DNA from: Niveispirillum sp.
GTDB taxonomy: Bacteria > Pseudomonadota > Alphaproteobacteria > Azospirillales > Azospirillaceae
DNA: 19,929 bases
Assembly (NCBI GenBank): GCA_016463045.1
Contig: JAEMSB010000018.1
Coordinates: forward strand, 1 to 19,929
Reading direction: 5' to 3'
Positions 1 through 6,917 of the stretch are shown in pieces. The position numbers were made by a program, and so were the translations under genes. Numbering within the stretch: position 1 is the first letter of the stretch; every line of letters begins with the position of its first letter. Below the pieces are notes generated by a model. The model saw only the letters and a list, made by a program, of their open reading frames with translations, made no database searches and had not been told where the DNA came from.

Positions 1-2
1 AG

Positions 3-101
3 TTCAATGAATGCCTTGACCTCTATTTCCTGGACGCCAAGAAATTCAAGGCCTTCCTGGAAGAACACGGCGTTGCCAAACCCTCTCAGCCGCCCAAGTG
101 A
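3..101 (+). CDS. 3' end of an unrecognised protein gene (partial)
   Basis: An open frame enters from the left edge and ends at TGA 99-101, giving the last 32 residues of a protein. The tail is amphipathic and charged (it contains LDAKKFKAFLEEHG) and ends in a proline-rich stretch. No family can be assigned from so little. It lies 25 bp before the proposed sigma-factor start on the same strand, so it may be co-transcribed with the sigma/anti-sigma pair, and any promoter of that pair could lie inside or before it. The frame could be chance, but its codon use is like that of the neighbours and it explains the sequence up to the sigma-factor start. Confidence 0.5.
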   Translation, partial: FNECLDLYFLDAKKFKAFLEEHGVAKPSQPPK

Positions 102-126
102 CAGGAACGGGCCGGATGGGGTTCTG

Positions 127-678
127 GTGACGGACAAGGATGCGGATCTGGGCCGGTTGCTGACCGCCGCGCAGGAGGGCGACCGCGCGGCCTATGGCGC
201 CTTTCTGCGCGCCGCCGTGCCCCTGGTCCGGGCGGTGGGGCGTGGCAAGCTGGCCCGGCCCGCCGATCTGGAGGATTTCGTGCAGGATGCGCTGCTGGCC
301 CTGCATCAAGCACTGCCCACCTATCAACCGGGCCGACCAGTTGGGCCCTGGCTGGGCACAATCGCGCGCAACCGGCTGTCGGATGCCCTGCGCCGCACCT
401 ATCGCCGCCGGGCCGTGGAGACGGAATTCGATGACGGCCTGGCCGATACGGTGCCGCAGCCGGAGGCGGATGTGCCGCCAACGGTCAATCTGGGGCCGCT
501 TCTGTCGCAACTGCCCGAGCGGCAGCGGCTGGCCATCGACATGCTGAAGGTTCAGGGCATGAGTTTGAAGGAAGCGTCCGAGGCCAGCGGCGTCAGCATC
601 GGGGCGTTGAAAGTAGCCGTGCATCGCGGGATCGCGGGGCTGCGGCAATTGTTGCGGAAGGATGTGGACCATGGCTGA
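127..678 (+). CDS. ECF RNA polymerase sigma factor (SigF-like, paired with NrsF)
   Basis: A 183-residue sigma-70 family protein of the extracytoplasmic-function type. Region 2 spans about residues 9-92, with the core-binding/-10 segment around LEDFVQDALLALHQ and WLGTIARNRLSD. Region 4 spans about residues 122-175 (LPERQRLAIDML, then the helix-turn-helix SLKEASEASGVSIGALKVAV). There is no C-terminal extension. The GTG at 127 was chosen because the frame is open upstream only through the tail of the previous gene; a start at 7 would overlap that gene completely and add non-conserved residues. The gene overlaps the downstream nrsF-type gene by 8 bp, the usual sign of a sigma/anti-sigma pair. In Caulobacter the equivalent SigF-NrsF pair responds to heavy-metal or oxidative stress; the same role here is inferred from the partner. 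Confidence 0.88.
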   Translation: MTDKDADLGRLLTAAQEGDRAAYGAFLRAAVPLVRAVGRGKLARPADLEDFVQDALLALHQALPTYQPGRPVGPWLGTIARNRLSDALRRTYRRRAVETEFDDGLADTVPQPEADVPPTVNLGPLLSQLPERQRLAIDMLKVQGMSLKEASEASGVSIGALKVAVHRGIAGLRQLLRKDVDHG

Positions 679-1327
679 CGTAAGCCACCTGATCGACCGG
701 TTGAGCGCGGAGGGGGCCCCCGCCCGCCGTCTGCCGCCGCCGGTTCTGCGGCTGCTGCGCTGGGCCATCCTGTCCATCGGATTGATGCTGCTGGCCACCA
801 CATGGCATGGGGTGCGCGGCGACCTGTTGCTGGTGGTGACGCGCCTTGACTGGCTGGCCGAACAGGGACTGGCGCTGGTGACGGCGCTGCTGGCCGGGTT
901 TGCGGCCATTTCCTTTTCCGTGCCGGGGCGACGGGGCTGGGAGCGGATGATCTGGCTGCCGGCAGCCCTGTTCTGGATGCTGGTCCTGTGGGAAAGCGGG
1001 CATCAGGATGCGGCGGTGCAGGAGATGCCGGAACTGGTGCATCTGTTCTGCCCCTGGTGCTTTCCCGTGATCTCCATCGGGTCGGCCCTGTTCCTGGCCG
1101 CCGACATGCGCCGCGCAGCCCCGGTGGCGCCGGTGCGCATGATGGCGCTGCTGCTGATCGCCGGGGGCGGCATGGCGGTGTTCGGGGAACGGATGATCCA
1201 TGACGACCTGGACGCCCCCCTGCTGGTGGCGATCCAGGTGATTGCCATTGTCATGCTGGGCGCCATGCTGGCGCCGCTGGGCCGCGTGTTGTTCCGCTGG
1301 CGCCAGGGGGAAAGGTCAGGCTCCTGA
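671..1327 (+). CDS. nrsF: NrsF-type (DUF1109) membrane anti-sigma factor
   Basis: A 218-residue, mostly hydrophobic protein with about six membrane segments (near residues 31-46, 64-83, 95-108, 131-145, 156-172 and 185-203) and a short charged cytoplasmic N-terminus. This is the DUF1109/NrsF architecture: the protein holds its sigma factor at the membrane until a stress signal arrives. ATG 671 overlaps the sigma-factor stop, which suggests translational coupling. The only cysteines are C127 and C130 in a CPWC motif. Where family members commonly carry a second conserved cysteine after a histidine near residue 178, this protein has H177-D178. Its 3' end overlaps the convergent cupin gene by 12 bp. 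The family call is confident; the inducing signal is unknown. Confidence 0.85.
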   Translation: MADVSHLIDRLSAEGAPARRLPPPVLRLLRWAILSIGLMLLATTWHGVRGDLLLVVTRLDWLAEQGLALVTALLAGFAAISFSVPGRRGWERMIWLPAALFWMLVLWESGHQDAAVQEMPELVHLFCPWCFPVISIGSALFLAADMRRAAPVAPVRMMALLLIAGGGMAVFGERMIHDDLDAPLLVAIQVIAIVMLGAMLAPLGRVLFRWRQGERSGS

Positions 1328-1777
1328 ATGTTTTCGCGGGGTTGGCCGCCAGTCGGGCGGGGCCAGTTCGAACTTCGCGAACTCAAAGCCCGGCACCACG
1401 GTGCATCCCACAAGCGTCCAGGCCCCCAGGCTGACCGCCGTCTGCCAGTGGCCGGCAGGCACGATGATCTGGGGCCGGTGACCGGCGGCCAGATCGGTGC
1501 CCAGATGATGGGCCGAGGCGTCATGGCCGTTGGGCGACATGGTCAGGACCAGCGGCGCGCCGGCATGGAAATGCCAGATCTCATCGGCATCCAGCACCCG
1601 GTGCCAGTGGGAATGTTCCCCCGCCTGCAACAGGAAATAGATGGCCGTATGAGCGGCGCGCCCGCCATCGGGGGTGGCGGCCCGGAAGGTTTCCACATAA
1701 TGGCCGCCTTCTGGATGCGGGCGCATGCCCAGCAGGTCGATGATCTGCCTTGGCGTTAGATGGTTCATGAAATTCAT
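1316..1777 (-). CDS. Cupin_5 / DUF985 family protein
   Basis: A 153-residue single-domain protein of the cupin_5 (DUF985) family. Family hallmarks are visible: the N-terminal HPEGGHYVETF, a YFLLQAGEHSHWHRV strand pair with histidines, EIWHFHAGAPL, and near the end LVGCTVVPGFEFAKFEL. Relatives are small beta-barrel proteins annotated as sugar epimerase-like, without a settled reaction. ATG 1777 was chosen over the longer GTG-type extensions because its A begins an ATGA overlap with the stop codon of the upstream glutathione S-transferase gene, implying translational coupling. An internal ATG at 1768 is possible. It is the last gene of a minus-strand gloB-GST-cupin run. Its end overlaps the convergent anti-sigma gene by 12 bp. 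Confidence 0.85.
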   Translation of the reverse strand: MNFMNHLTPRQIIDLLGMRPHPEGGHYVETFRAATPDGGRAAHTAIYFLLQAGEHSHWHRVLDADEIWHFHAGAPLVLTMSPNGHDASAHHLGTDLAAGHRPQIIVPAGHWQTAVSLGAWTLVGCTVVPGFEFAKFELAPPDWRPTPRKHSGA

Positions 1778-2385
1778 TCCGTTGGCGGAAGGGTATTTAA
1801 GAAGCTGTGTCGTTTCGAGGCCGTTTCGAACCACTGTGCCAGTGATGGCCGGCCCGGACGCCAGGGTTCATGGGCGAAGCGGAAATCCATGTAGCCCATG
1901 GCCGACAGGACGGCCAGACCGCCGACCGTCGGTGCCGCCGGGTCGGGCAGGTCGTCTGCCTCCACCTCCAGCCGGTCGAAGGCGCGGAAGATCGCAGCGC
2001 GCTGCCGGCTGTCCCATTCGGCGGACCGCAGGGAGGCGGGGCGCAGCGCCTCCATCCGGCGCAACACGGCGGCATCGCAGATCCCGTCGGCCATTGCCTG
2101 CTGCCGCAGGGCCAGCCAGCGGGCGGTGCCGGTGGCAGGGATCAGTTTGGCGCCGTCATGCAGGCTGTCCAGATACTCGACGATGACGGGGCTGTCGAAC
2201 AGCACCATGCCGTCATCGGTCAGCAAGGTGGGGATCTTGGACAAGGGGTTCTCGCGCACGATCGGACTGTCGGGCGACCAGACATCGGTCGGCGACAGGT
2301 CGATCTGGTCGGCCAACCCGACCTCATGCGCCGCCATCAACACCTTGCGCACGAAGGGAGAGGTCTGGCTGTAACGCAGCTTCAT
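1774..2385 (-). CDS. Glutathione S-transferase family protein
   Basis: A 203-residue protein with an N-terminal thioredoxin-like GST domain (residues 1 to about 78) and an all-helical C-terminal domain. The N-terminus MKLRYSQTSPFVRKV puts a Ser/Pro pair at residues 9-10 where GSTs bind the glutathione thiol. NPLSKIPTL carries the cis-proline and DSPVIVEYLD is the glutathione gamma-glutamyl site. GSTs conjugate or reduce electrophiles using glutathione in the cytoplasm; the substrate cannot be read from sequence. The gene lies 33 bp downstream of gloB and overlaps the cupin start by ATGA, so all three are probably one transcript. The start has only a weak ribosome-binding site (GGAT) but fits the family N-terminus exactly. 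Confidence 0.92.
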   Translation of the reverse strand: MKLRYSQTSPFVRKVLMAAHEVGLADQIDLSPTDVWSPDSPIVRENPLSKIPTLLTDDGMVLFDSPVIVEYLDSLHDGAKLIPATGTARWLALRQQAMADGICDAAVLRRMEALRPASLRSAEWDSRQRAAIFRAFDRLEVEADDLPDPAAPTVGGLAVLSAMGYMDFRFAHEPWRPGRPSLAQWFETASKRHSFLNTLPPTE

Positions 2386-2418
2386 GTTTTCATCCAGGGT
2401 ATGGGTGAAGGGGGGGGA

Positions 2419-3189
2419 TCAGCCCCGGAAATCATCCTTCGCCTTGCGGATGGCGGCGAAGATGCTGGCATATGGGGCTCCGGTCAGGCCGAAATGGGCC
2501 GCCAGAACCGGGTCGTCGGCGCGCAGGAAGGGATTGGCCGCCAGTTCGTCCGACAGGCGGGCGGGAATGGTGGGCAGGCCCTTGGCCCTCAATGCTGCCA
2601 CCTCCTCTGCCCTTGCCTTCAGGGCCAGATTGTCCGGGTCGATGGACAGGGCGAAGCGGACATTGCTGGCCGTATATTCATGCCCGCAATAAACCCGGGT
2701 ATCAGGCGGCAGGGCGCGCAATTTCAACAGACTGTCCCACATCTGTGCCGCCGTACCTTCGAACAGACGCCCGCAACCCAGGGAGAACAGCGTATCGCCG
2801 CTGAACAGCACTCGCGCCTCTTCACAGAAAAAGGCGCAATGACCGCGCGTATGGCCCGGCGTGTCGAAGACATGGACGGTCTGGCTGCCCAGGGTGAAGC
2901 GGCCGCCATCGCCATAGGTGGCGTCCATTTCGGGAATGCGCTCTACCTCCGCCCTGGGTCCGATCAGGGTGGCGTGGCTGTCGGCGCGCAGGTCATTGAT
3001 ACCGCCGATATGGTCGCCGTGATGATGGGTGGCCAGGATATGGGTCAGCCGCCAGCCGCGGTCGGCCAGAAAGGCGCGTACCGGCCCTGCCTCCCCCGGA
3101 TCGACCACGGCGGTGATGCCATGGGCCGCGTCATGCAGGATGTGAATGTAATTGTCGGTCAATGCCGGAACGACATGCACCTCAACCAT
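2419..3189 (-). CDS. gloB: Hydroxyacylglutathione hydrolase (glyoxalase II)
   Basis: A 256-residue metallo-beta-lactamase fold enzyme that hydrolyses S-D-lactoylglutathione to D-lactate and glutathione, the second step of methylglyoxal detoxification. The binuclear metal site is complete: THHHGDH (H55, H57, D59, H60), H113 in PGHTRGH, D132 in FSGDTLF and H170 in YCGHEYT. The C-terminal helical domain that binds glutathione (residues about 175-256, with NPFLR and FRG at the end) is present and the length is normal. The ATG at 3189 follows AAGGGTGG, a fair ribosome-binding site. It is the first gene of the probable gloB-GST-cupin operon. Upstream lies the vapC remnant, so its promoter must sit in or near that degraded sequence. 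Confidence 0.96.
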   Translation of the reverse strand: MVEVHVVPALTDNYIHILHDAAHGITAVVDPGEAGPVRAFLADRGWRLTHILATHHHGDHIGGINDLRADSHATLIGPRAEVERIPEMDATYGDGGRFTLGSQTVHVFDTPGHTRGHCAFFCEEARVLFSGDTLFSLGCGRLFEGTAAQMWDSLLKLRALPPDTRVYCGHEYTASNVRFALSIDPDNLALKARAEEVAALRAKGLPTIPARLSDELAANPFLRADDPVLAAHFGLTGAPYASIFAAIRKAKDDFRG

Positions 3190-3202
3190 GGACCACCCTT
3201 TC

Positions 3203-3369
3203 TTACGTCCGCGCCGACAGGGTCTTCACCTCATAGGTTGGGATCATTGCATCCGCCGTCACCAGCAGCAAAGCCTCCATCCTGGCCTGCGCGATCAACA
3301 TGCGGTCTAGGGGCTGTGGTAGTTACAGAGCGAAGCCGTCAACACAGGCATGTCGAGCAGCAGTCTCAT
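3203..3369 (-). pseudogene. Remnant of a VapC-type PIN-domain toxin gene
   Basis: Reading the minus strand from ATG 3369 gives MRLLLDMPVL, which closely resembles the start of VapC PIN toxins (MRLLLDTHVLL, with the first catalytic Asp). After about 20 codons the frame hits a stop. A second frame, from about 3307 to TAA 3203, then gives DRMLIAQARMEALLLVTADA followed by PTYEVKTL, the typical C-terminus of the same family, including the late acidic residue in VTAD. The two pieces are in different frames and about 70 middle residues are missing, so the gene has suffered an internal deletion and frameshift. An ATGA at 3369-3366 joins the remnant to an open upstream frame, as vapB-vapC pairs often do, but no antitoxin is recognisable there. 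The 335-bp gap 3190-3524 otherwise holds no gene. Confidence 0.75.
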
Positions 3370-3459
3370 CTGCCTTCTCCCCGGAAGGCCTGTTCGACCC
3401 TCCCAGACACGACCAGAGTGGGGGCAGGACGGCTTCCCGTGAACGGCCAGGATCGGCGC

Positions 3460-3488
3460 TTGACCGGGCAATCGGGAAATTCATACAC
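3460..3488 (+). promoter_or_regulatory. Possible sigma-70-like promoter before the esterase gene
   Basis: TTGACC at 3460-3465 matches the -35 consensus at five of six positions. The -10 match (CATACA, about 3482-3487, 16-bp spacing) is poor. It lies 37 bp before the chosen start of the hydrolase gene. This is a guess from sequence only. Confidence 0.25.
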
Positions 3489-3524
3489 AGGCTTTACCTC
3501 TGCAACCCGATGGGGAAATCCCGG

Positions 3525-4397
3525 ATGCGTTTTGCCTGGTTTCTGGCCGCCGCCCTGCTGTTCACCGTTCAGGGCGCCCCCGCCCAGGAAAGCCTTCCCG
3601 CCTATCAGGTGGAACGGACCAGCGTCCATACCGTGACATCGGCGCAGAATGGCCGCACCTATGATCTCTATGTGAAGCTGCCGCCGGGATATGCGGACCC
3701 GAAAAATGCCGGCAGGCGCTATGGCGTGCTGTACCTGACCGATGGCGATTATACGTTTCAGGTGGCGTCGGGCATCACGCGGCTGGCCCATAATCTGAAA
3801 CGGCTGGAGGAGTTTATCCTGGTCGGGCTGCCCACAGCCAAAGGTGAGGACGGCATGGCGAGCCGCCGCCGCGACCTGACGCCCTGGGCCGACCCGGACC
3901 TGCCCAGCGCATCGGGCGGGGCTGCGGCCTATCTCGACTTCCTGGTGAAGGAGGCGATGCCGCTGCTGGAGAAGAATTACCGCATTGACCCCGCCCGCCG
4001 CACCCTGGTGGGGCAGTCCTATGGCGGGCTGTTCGGCCTGTGGGTGCTGTTCACCCAGCCGCAGCATTTCAGCAGCTATATCCTGACCAGCCCGTCCATC
4101 TGGTACAAGGATTATGCCCTGCGCACGCTGGAGGCGGATTATGCCAAGAGGCACAAGGACCTGAAGGCCAGGGTCTATATGACCACAGGGTCGTTCGAGG
4201 CGGCCAAGCCCGGCGATAAACGCTATAATCAAAGTCGTGATATGGTGGCTGATCAGCAGGATATGGCCAAACGCCTGCGGGCGCGCAAATATCAAGGTCT
4301 GCAGGTCACATCGGAAGTGTCCCAAGGCACCTATCACGAAACGACGTTTCCCGTGGGTCTGATCCAGGGTTTGCAATGGCTCTACCCGGCCCCTTGA
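3525..4397 (+). CDS. Secreted alpha/beta-hydrolase, esterase-D/Fes-like
   Basis: A 290-residue protein of the putative-esterase family that includes enterochelin esterase-like and IroE/BesA-like enzymes. The N-terminus MRFAWFLAAALLFTVQGAPA is a signal peptide with likely cleavage after APA, so the enzyme should act in the periplasm or outside. The nucleophile elbow is GQSYGG with S165. H271 in GTYHETTF near the end is the probable catalytic histidine. YGVLYLTDGDYTF is the conserved beta-strand segment near the oxyanion site. The substrate is unknown; there is no siderophore gene beside it. ATG 3525 is preferred because GGGGAAA lies upstream at suitable spacing; ATG 3510 would add MGKSR and has no visible ribosome-binding site. 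The longer open frame back to 3300 crosses the vapC remnant and is not protein-like. Confidence 0.87.
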   Translation: MRFAWFLAAALLFTVQGAPAQESLPAYQVERTSVHTVTSAQNGRTYDLYVKLPPGYADPKNAGRRYGVLYLTDGDYTFQVASGITRLAHNLKRLEEFILVGLPTAKGEDGMASRRRDLTPWADPDLPSASGGAAAYLDFLVKEAMPLLEKNYRIDPARRTLVGQSYGGLFGLWVLFTQPQHFSSYILTSPSIWYKDYALRTLEADYAKRHKDLKARVYMTTGSFEAAKPGDKRYNQSRDMVADQQDMAKRLRARKYQGLQVTSEVSQGTYHETTFPVGLIQGLQWLYPAP

Positions 4398-4481
4398 CCA
4401 ACCGCCATGTGTCGATAACCGGCCTTTCATGCGCCGAACCCGGCTTGTCGGCGGGGCCTGATGTTGATACCAACCGGGTCC

Positions 4482-5168
4482 ATGATGACCAAGCCCGTCA
4501 AGATCGCCCCGTCCATCCTGTCCGCCGACTTTGCCCGCCTGGGTGAGGAGGTGCGCGCCATCGACGCCGCCGGTGCGGATTACATCCATATCGATGTGAT
4601 GGACGGGCATTTCGTGCCCAACATCACCATCGGCCCCGGTGTTGTGAAGGCCCTGCGCCCGCACACGGCCAAGGTCTTCGACGTGCATCTGATGATCGCA
4701 CCGGTCGATAACTTCATCCAGGCCTTCGCCGATGCCGGGGCGGACATTATCAGCTTCCATCCCGAGGCCGGTGCGCACCCGCATCGCACGGTGCAACTGA
4801 TCCGGTCTCTGGGCAAGAAGCCGGGCATCGTGCTGAACCCGCATACGCCGCTGTCGATGGTGGATTATCTGCTGGGTGATCTGGATCTGGTTCTGGTCAT
4901 GTCGGTCAATCCCGGCTTTGGCGGACAGAGCTTCATTTCGTCCCAGCTGGAAAAAATCTCCGAGCTGCGCCGCCGCATCAACGCCGTGTCGGACGCTCAG
5001 GGCGGTCGGCAGATCGACCTGGAGGTCGATGGCGGCGTGAATATAGAGACGGCCAAACAATGTATTGCGGCGGGTGCCGACGTGCTGGTGGCCGGCACGG
5101 CGACCTTTGTCGGCGGGCCGTCGGCCTATGAAGCCAATATGCGCGCCCTGCGCGGCCAGAACGGTTGA
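4482..5168 (+). CDS. rpe: Ribulose-phosphate 3-epimerase
   Basis: A 228-residue TIM-barrel enzyme that interconverts D-ribulose 5-phosphate and D-xylulose 5-phosphate in the pentose phosphate pathway (and the Calvin cycle where present). All active-site residues are visible: H36 and D38 in HIDVMDGHFVPN, H69 in DVHLMI, and D180 in DLEVDGGVN. The phosphate loop is VNPGFGGQSF. IAPSILSADF is the signature N-terminus. ATG 4482 (or the adjacent ATG 4485) is chosen because the family begins just before this motif; the open frame runs back to 4461 without conserved residues. It starts 84 bp after the hydrolase and ends 9 bp before the heparinase-like gene, so it is probably co-transcribed with the latter. 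Confidence 0.96.
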   Translation: MMTKPVKIAPSILSADFARLGEEVRAIDAAGADYIHIDVMDGHFVPNITIGPGVVKALRPHTAKVFDVHLMIAPVDNFIQAFADAGADIISFHPEAGAHPHRTVQLIRSLGKKPGIVLNPHTPLSMVDYLLGDLDLVLVMSVNPGFGGQSFISSQLEKISELRRRINAVSDAQGGRQIDLEVDGGVNIETAKQCIAAGADVLVAGTATFVGGPSAYEANMRALRGQNG

Positions 5169-5177
5169 TCGCGCAGC

Positions 5178-6824
5178 ATGGCCGGGGGCATGGCGCATAA
5201 AAGGTTCAAGCCAGGGTCGGGCGGCTGGTACCGCGCGACCGGCCTGTACCAGATGATGGCCCTGTCGGGGCCGGCGCCCAGGCAATTGTCGCTGGTTCCT
5301 CCTGATCCCTGGCCCGGCGATGCCCATCATGGGCAGGACCTGCTGAACAACCGCTTCCGCTTTGCCGGACAGGGTTTTTCGGGCGAGATGCCGCCCTGGC
5401 TGGAACCGACGGCGTCGGCCCCGTGGCTGGCGGAAATGCACGGTTTCGACTGGCTGCGCCATCTGCGCGCTACCGGCGGCGATGCGGCCCGCCGGCAGGC
5501 CCGCGTGCTGGTCAGCCATTGGCTGGACATGTTCGGGAAGCGTTGGCATCCCGTGGCCTGGGCACCCGATGTGCTGGCCACCCGCGTCACGGCCTGGATC
5601 GGCCAGCATGATTTCTTCCTGGCCAGTGCCGACGACCAGTTGCGCGCCCGCGTGTTCGACAGTCTGGCCCGTCAGGTCCGGTTTCTGGAACATACGGTTC
5701 CGGGTCGGCTGAAGGGTGCGGCCCTGCTGGGCACGCTGAAGGGCATGGTCTTTGGCGGCCTGTGCCTGTCGGGCCTGTCGCGCGCCGCGGAACGGGCCCG
5801 CGCCCTGCTGAACCGGGAACTGCCGAAGCAGGTGCTGCCCGATGGCGGCCATGTCGAACATTCGCCGGCAGCCCAGCTTCTGGTGCTGCGTCACCTGATC
5901 GATATCCGTGGCTGTTACCGGGCGGGGCGCGAGGATGTGCCCGAAGCGGTGCAGCACGCCATCGACCGCATGACCCCGACCCTGCGCTTTTTTCGCCATG
6001 GCGATGGGGGCCTTGCCCTGTTCAACGGCGCGCAGGAAGGCGAGGCGGTGCTGATCGACACTGTCCTGGGTCAGGCCGATGCGCGGGGCCGTCCGCTGAA
6101 ATCCACGCCGCATATCGGGTTTGAACGCATTACGGCAGGCCGCACATGCATCCTGATGGATACGGGCCTGCCACCGGCTCCGGGCCTGGATGAACATGCC
6201 CATGCCGGCACCCTGTCGTTCGAGATGAGCATCGGGCGTGAACGCCTGATCGTGAATTGCGGGGCGCATCCGGGTGATCAAGGGCCATGGCGCGCGGCCC
6301 TGGCCGCCACGGCAGCGCATTCCACGCTGACCATCGACGATACCAATTCCAGCGGTGTGAATGATGAGGGCGGCTTGTCCCGCCGGCCCGGCAAAGTGCA
6401 GGTAGACCGTCAGGATGGCGATGCCGGCACCTTGGTCGATGCCTATCACGATGGGTATGGTGACCGGGGCAGCCTTATCCATTTCCGCCGCCTGTTCCTG
6501 GCCGAAAGCGGTGAAGATCTGCGCGGCCAGGACCGGTTGACCGGTTCCGCCAGCCATGAATTTGCAGTCCGCTTCCACCTGCATCCAAGTGTGCGTGTTG
6601 CCACGCTGGAGGATGAGGCGGCCCTACTTCTGCGCCTGCCCTCGGGTGCCTTGTGGAAGTTCCGGGCCAGCGGGGCGGAGATCGAAACCACCGACAGCGT
6701 CTATCTGGGGCAGGGCGCCGATCCACGGGCGACCACCCAGATTGTCCTGCGCGGCACCACGCAGCCGGGGGAAACCCTGGTGAAATGGGGCCTGCGCCGC
6801 GAAGGCAGCGATATAGATAGTTAA
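5178..6824 (+). CDS. Heparinase II/III-like protein
   Basis: A 548-residue protein with an N-terminal helical toroid (about residues 40-310, with W-rich segments such as FDWLRHLRATGG and KRWHPVAWAPDVLATRV) and a C-terminal beta-sandwich (about 330-540). The latter holds the Hepar_II_III motif HAHAGTLSFEMSIG and the following IVNCGAHPG, AAHSTLTIDDTNSS and FRRLFL strands. Characterised relatives are polysaccharide lyases that cleave uronic-acid glycans. Many alphaproteobacteria carry this type of protein next to purH without a known substrate, and it has no obvious signal peptide here. It starts 9 bp after rpe and is followed by a strong hairpin terminator and purH. Family confidence is high; the enzymatic role is unproven. 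ATG 5193 is an alternative start. Confidence 0.86.
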   Translation: MAGGMAHKRFKPGSGGWYRATGLYQMMALSGPAPRQLSLVPPDPWPGDAHHGQDLLNNRFRFAGQGFSGEMPPWLEPTASAPWLAEMHGFDWLRHLRATGGDAARRQARVLVSHWLDMFGKRWHPVAWAPDVLATRVTAWIGQHDFFLASADDQLRARVFDSLARQVRFLEHTVPGRLKGAALLGTLKGMVFGGLCLSGLSRAAERARALLNRELPKQVLPDGGHVEHSPAAQLLVLRHLIDIRGCYRAGREDVPEAVQHAIDRMTPTLRFFRHGDGGLALFNGAQEGEAVLIDTVLGQADARGRPLKSTPHIGFERITAGRTCILMDTGLPPAPGLDEHAHAGTLSFEMSIGRERLIVNCGAHPGDQGPWRAALAATAAHSTLTIDDTNSSGVNDEGGLSRRPGKVQVDRQDGDAGTLVDAYHDGYGDRGSLIHFRRLFLAESGEDLRGQDRLTGSASHEFAVRFHLHPSVRVATLEDEAALLLRLPSGALWKFRASGAEIETTDSVYLGQGADPRATTQIVLRGTTQPGETLVKWGLRREGSDIDS

Positions 6825-6849
6825 TGCGCCTACGGGTGCACTCTCATCC

Positions 6850-6890
6850 CCGGGCCGGTCCAGATGGATCGGCCCGGTTCCGTTTGTTCC
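6850..6890 (+). terminator. Intrinsic terminator after the heparinase-like gene
   Basis: Arms 6850-6861 and 6866-6877 form a 12-bp GC-rich stem with one G-U pair and a 4-base AGAT loop, followed by TTCCGTTTGTT. It ends the rpe/heparinase transcript. Because it lies just 40 bp before the purH start it could also act as an attenuator if transcription reads on into purH. Confidence 0.75.
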
Positions 6891-6917
6891 ATGTACCATC
6901 CGCCAGGATCAAGACCC

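Noticed and set aside
2410..2417. Run of eight G residues between gloB and the GST gene as a phase-variation tract
   Set aside because: It lies in the intergenic gap, not in a reading frame or between promoter elements, and is short.
1870..3636. A 588-codon plus-strand open frame opposite the GST and gloB
   Set aside because: Shadow frame; gloB and the GST on the minus strand are clear, and the frame runs through the vapC remnant into the esterase signal-peptide region.
4398..4481. Possible hairpin (GCCGA/TCGGC) before rpe
   Set aside because: Only 5 bp with a long loop and no T tract; expected by chance in GC-rich DNA.
3366..6584. A 1072-codon open frame on the minus strand across the hydrolase, rpe and heparinase-like genes
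   Set aside because: It is the antisense shadow of three well-supported genes in GC-rich DNA; its protein is low-complexity (Gln/His/Arg/Gly-rich) with no family motifs.
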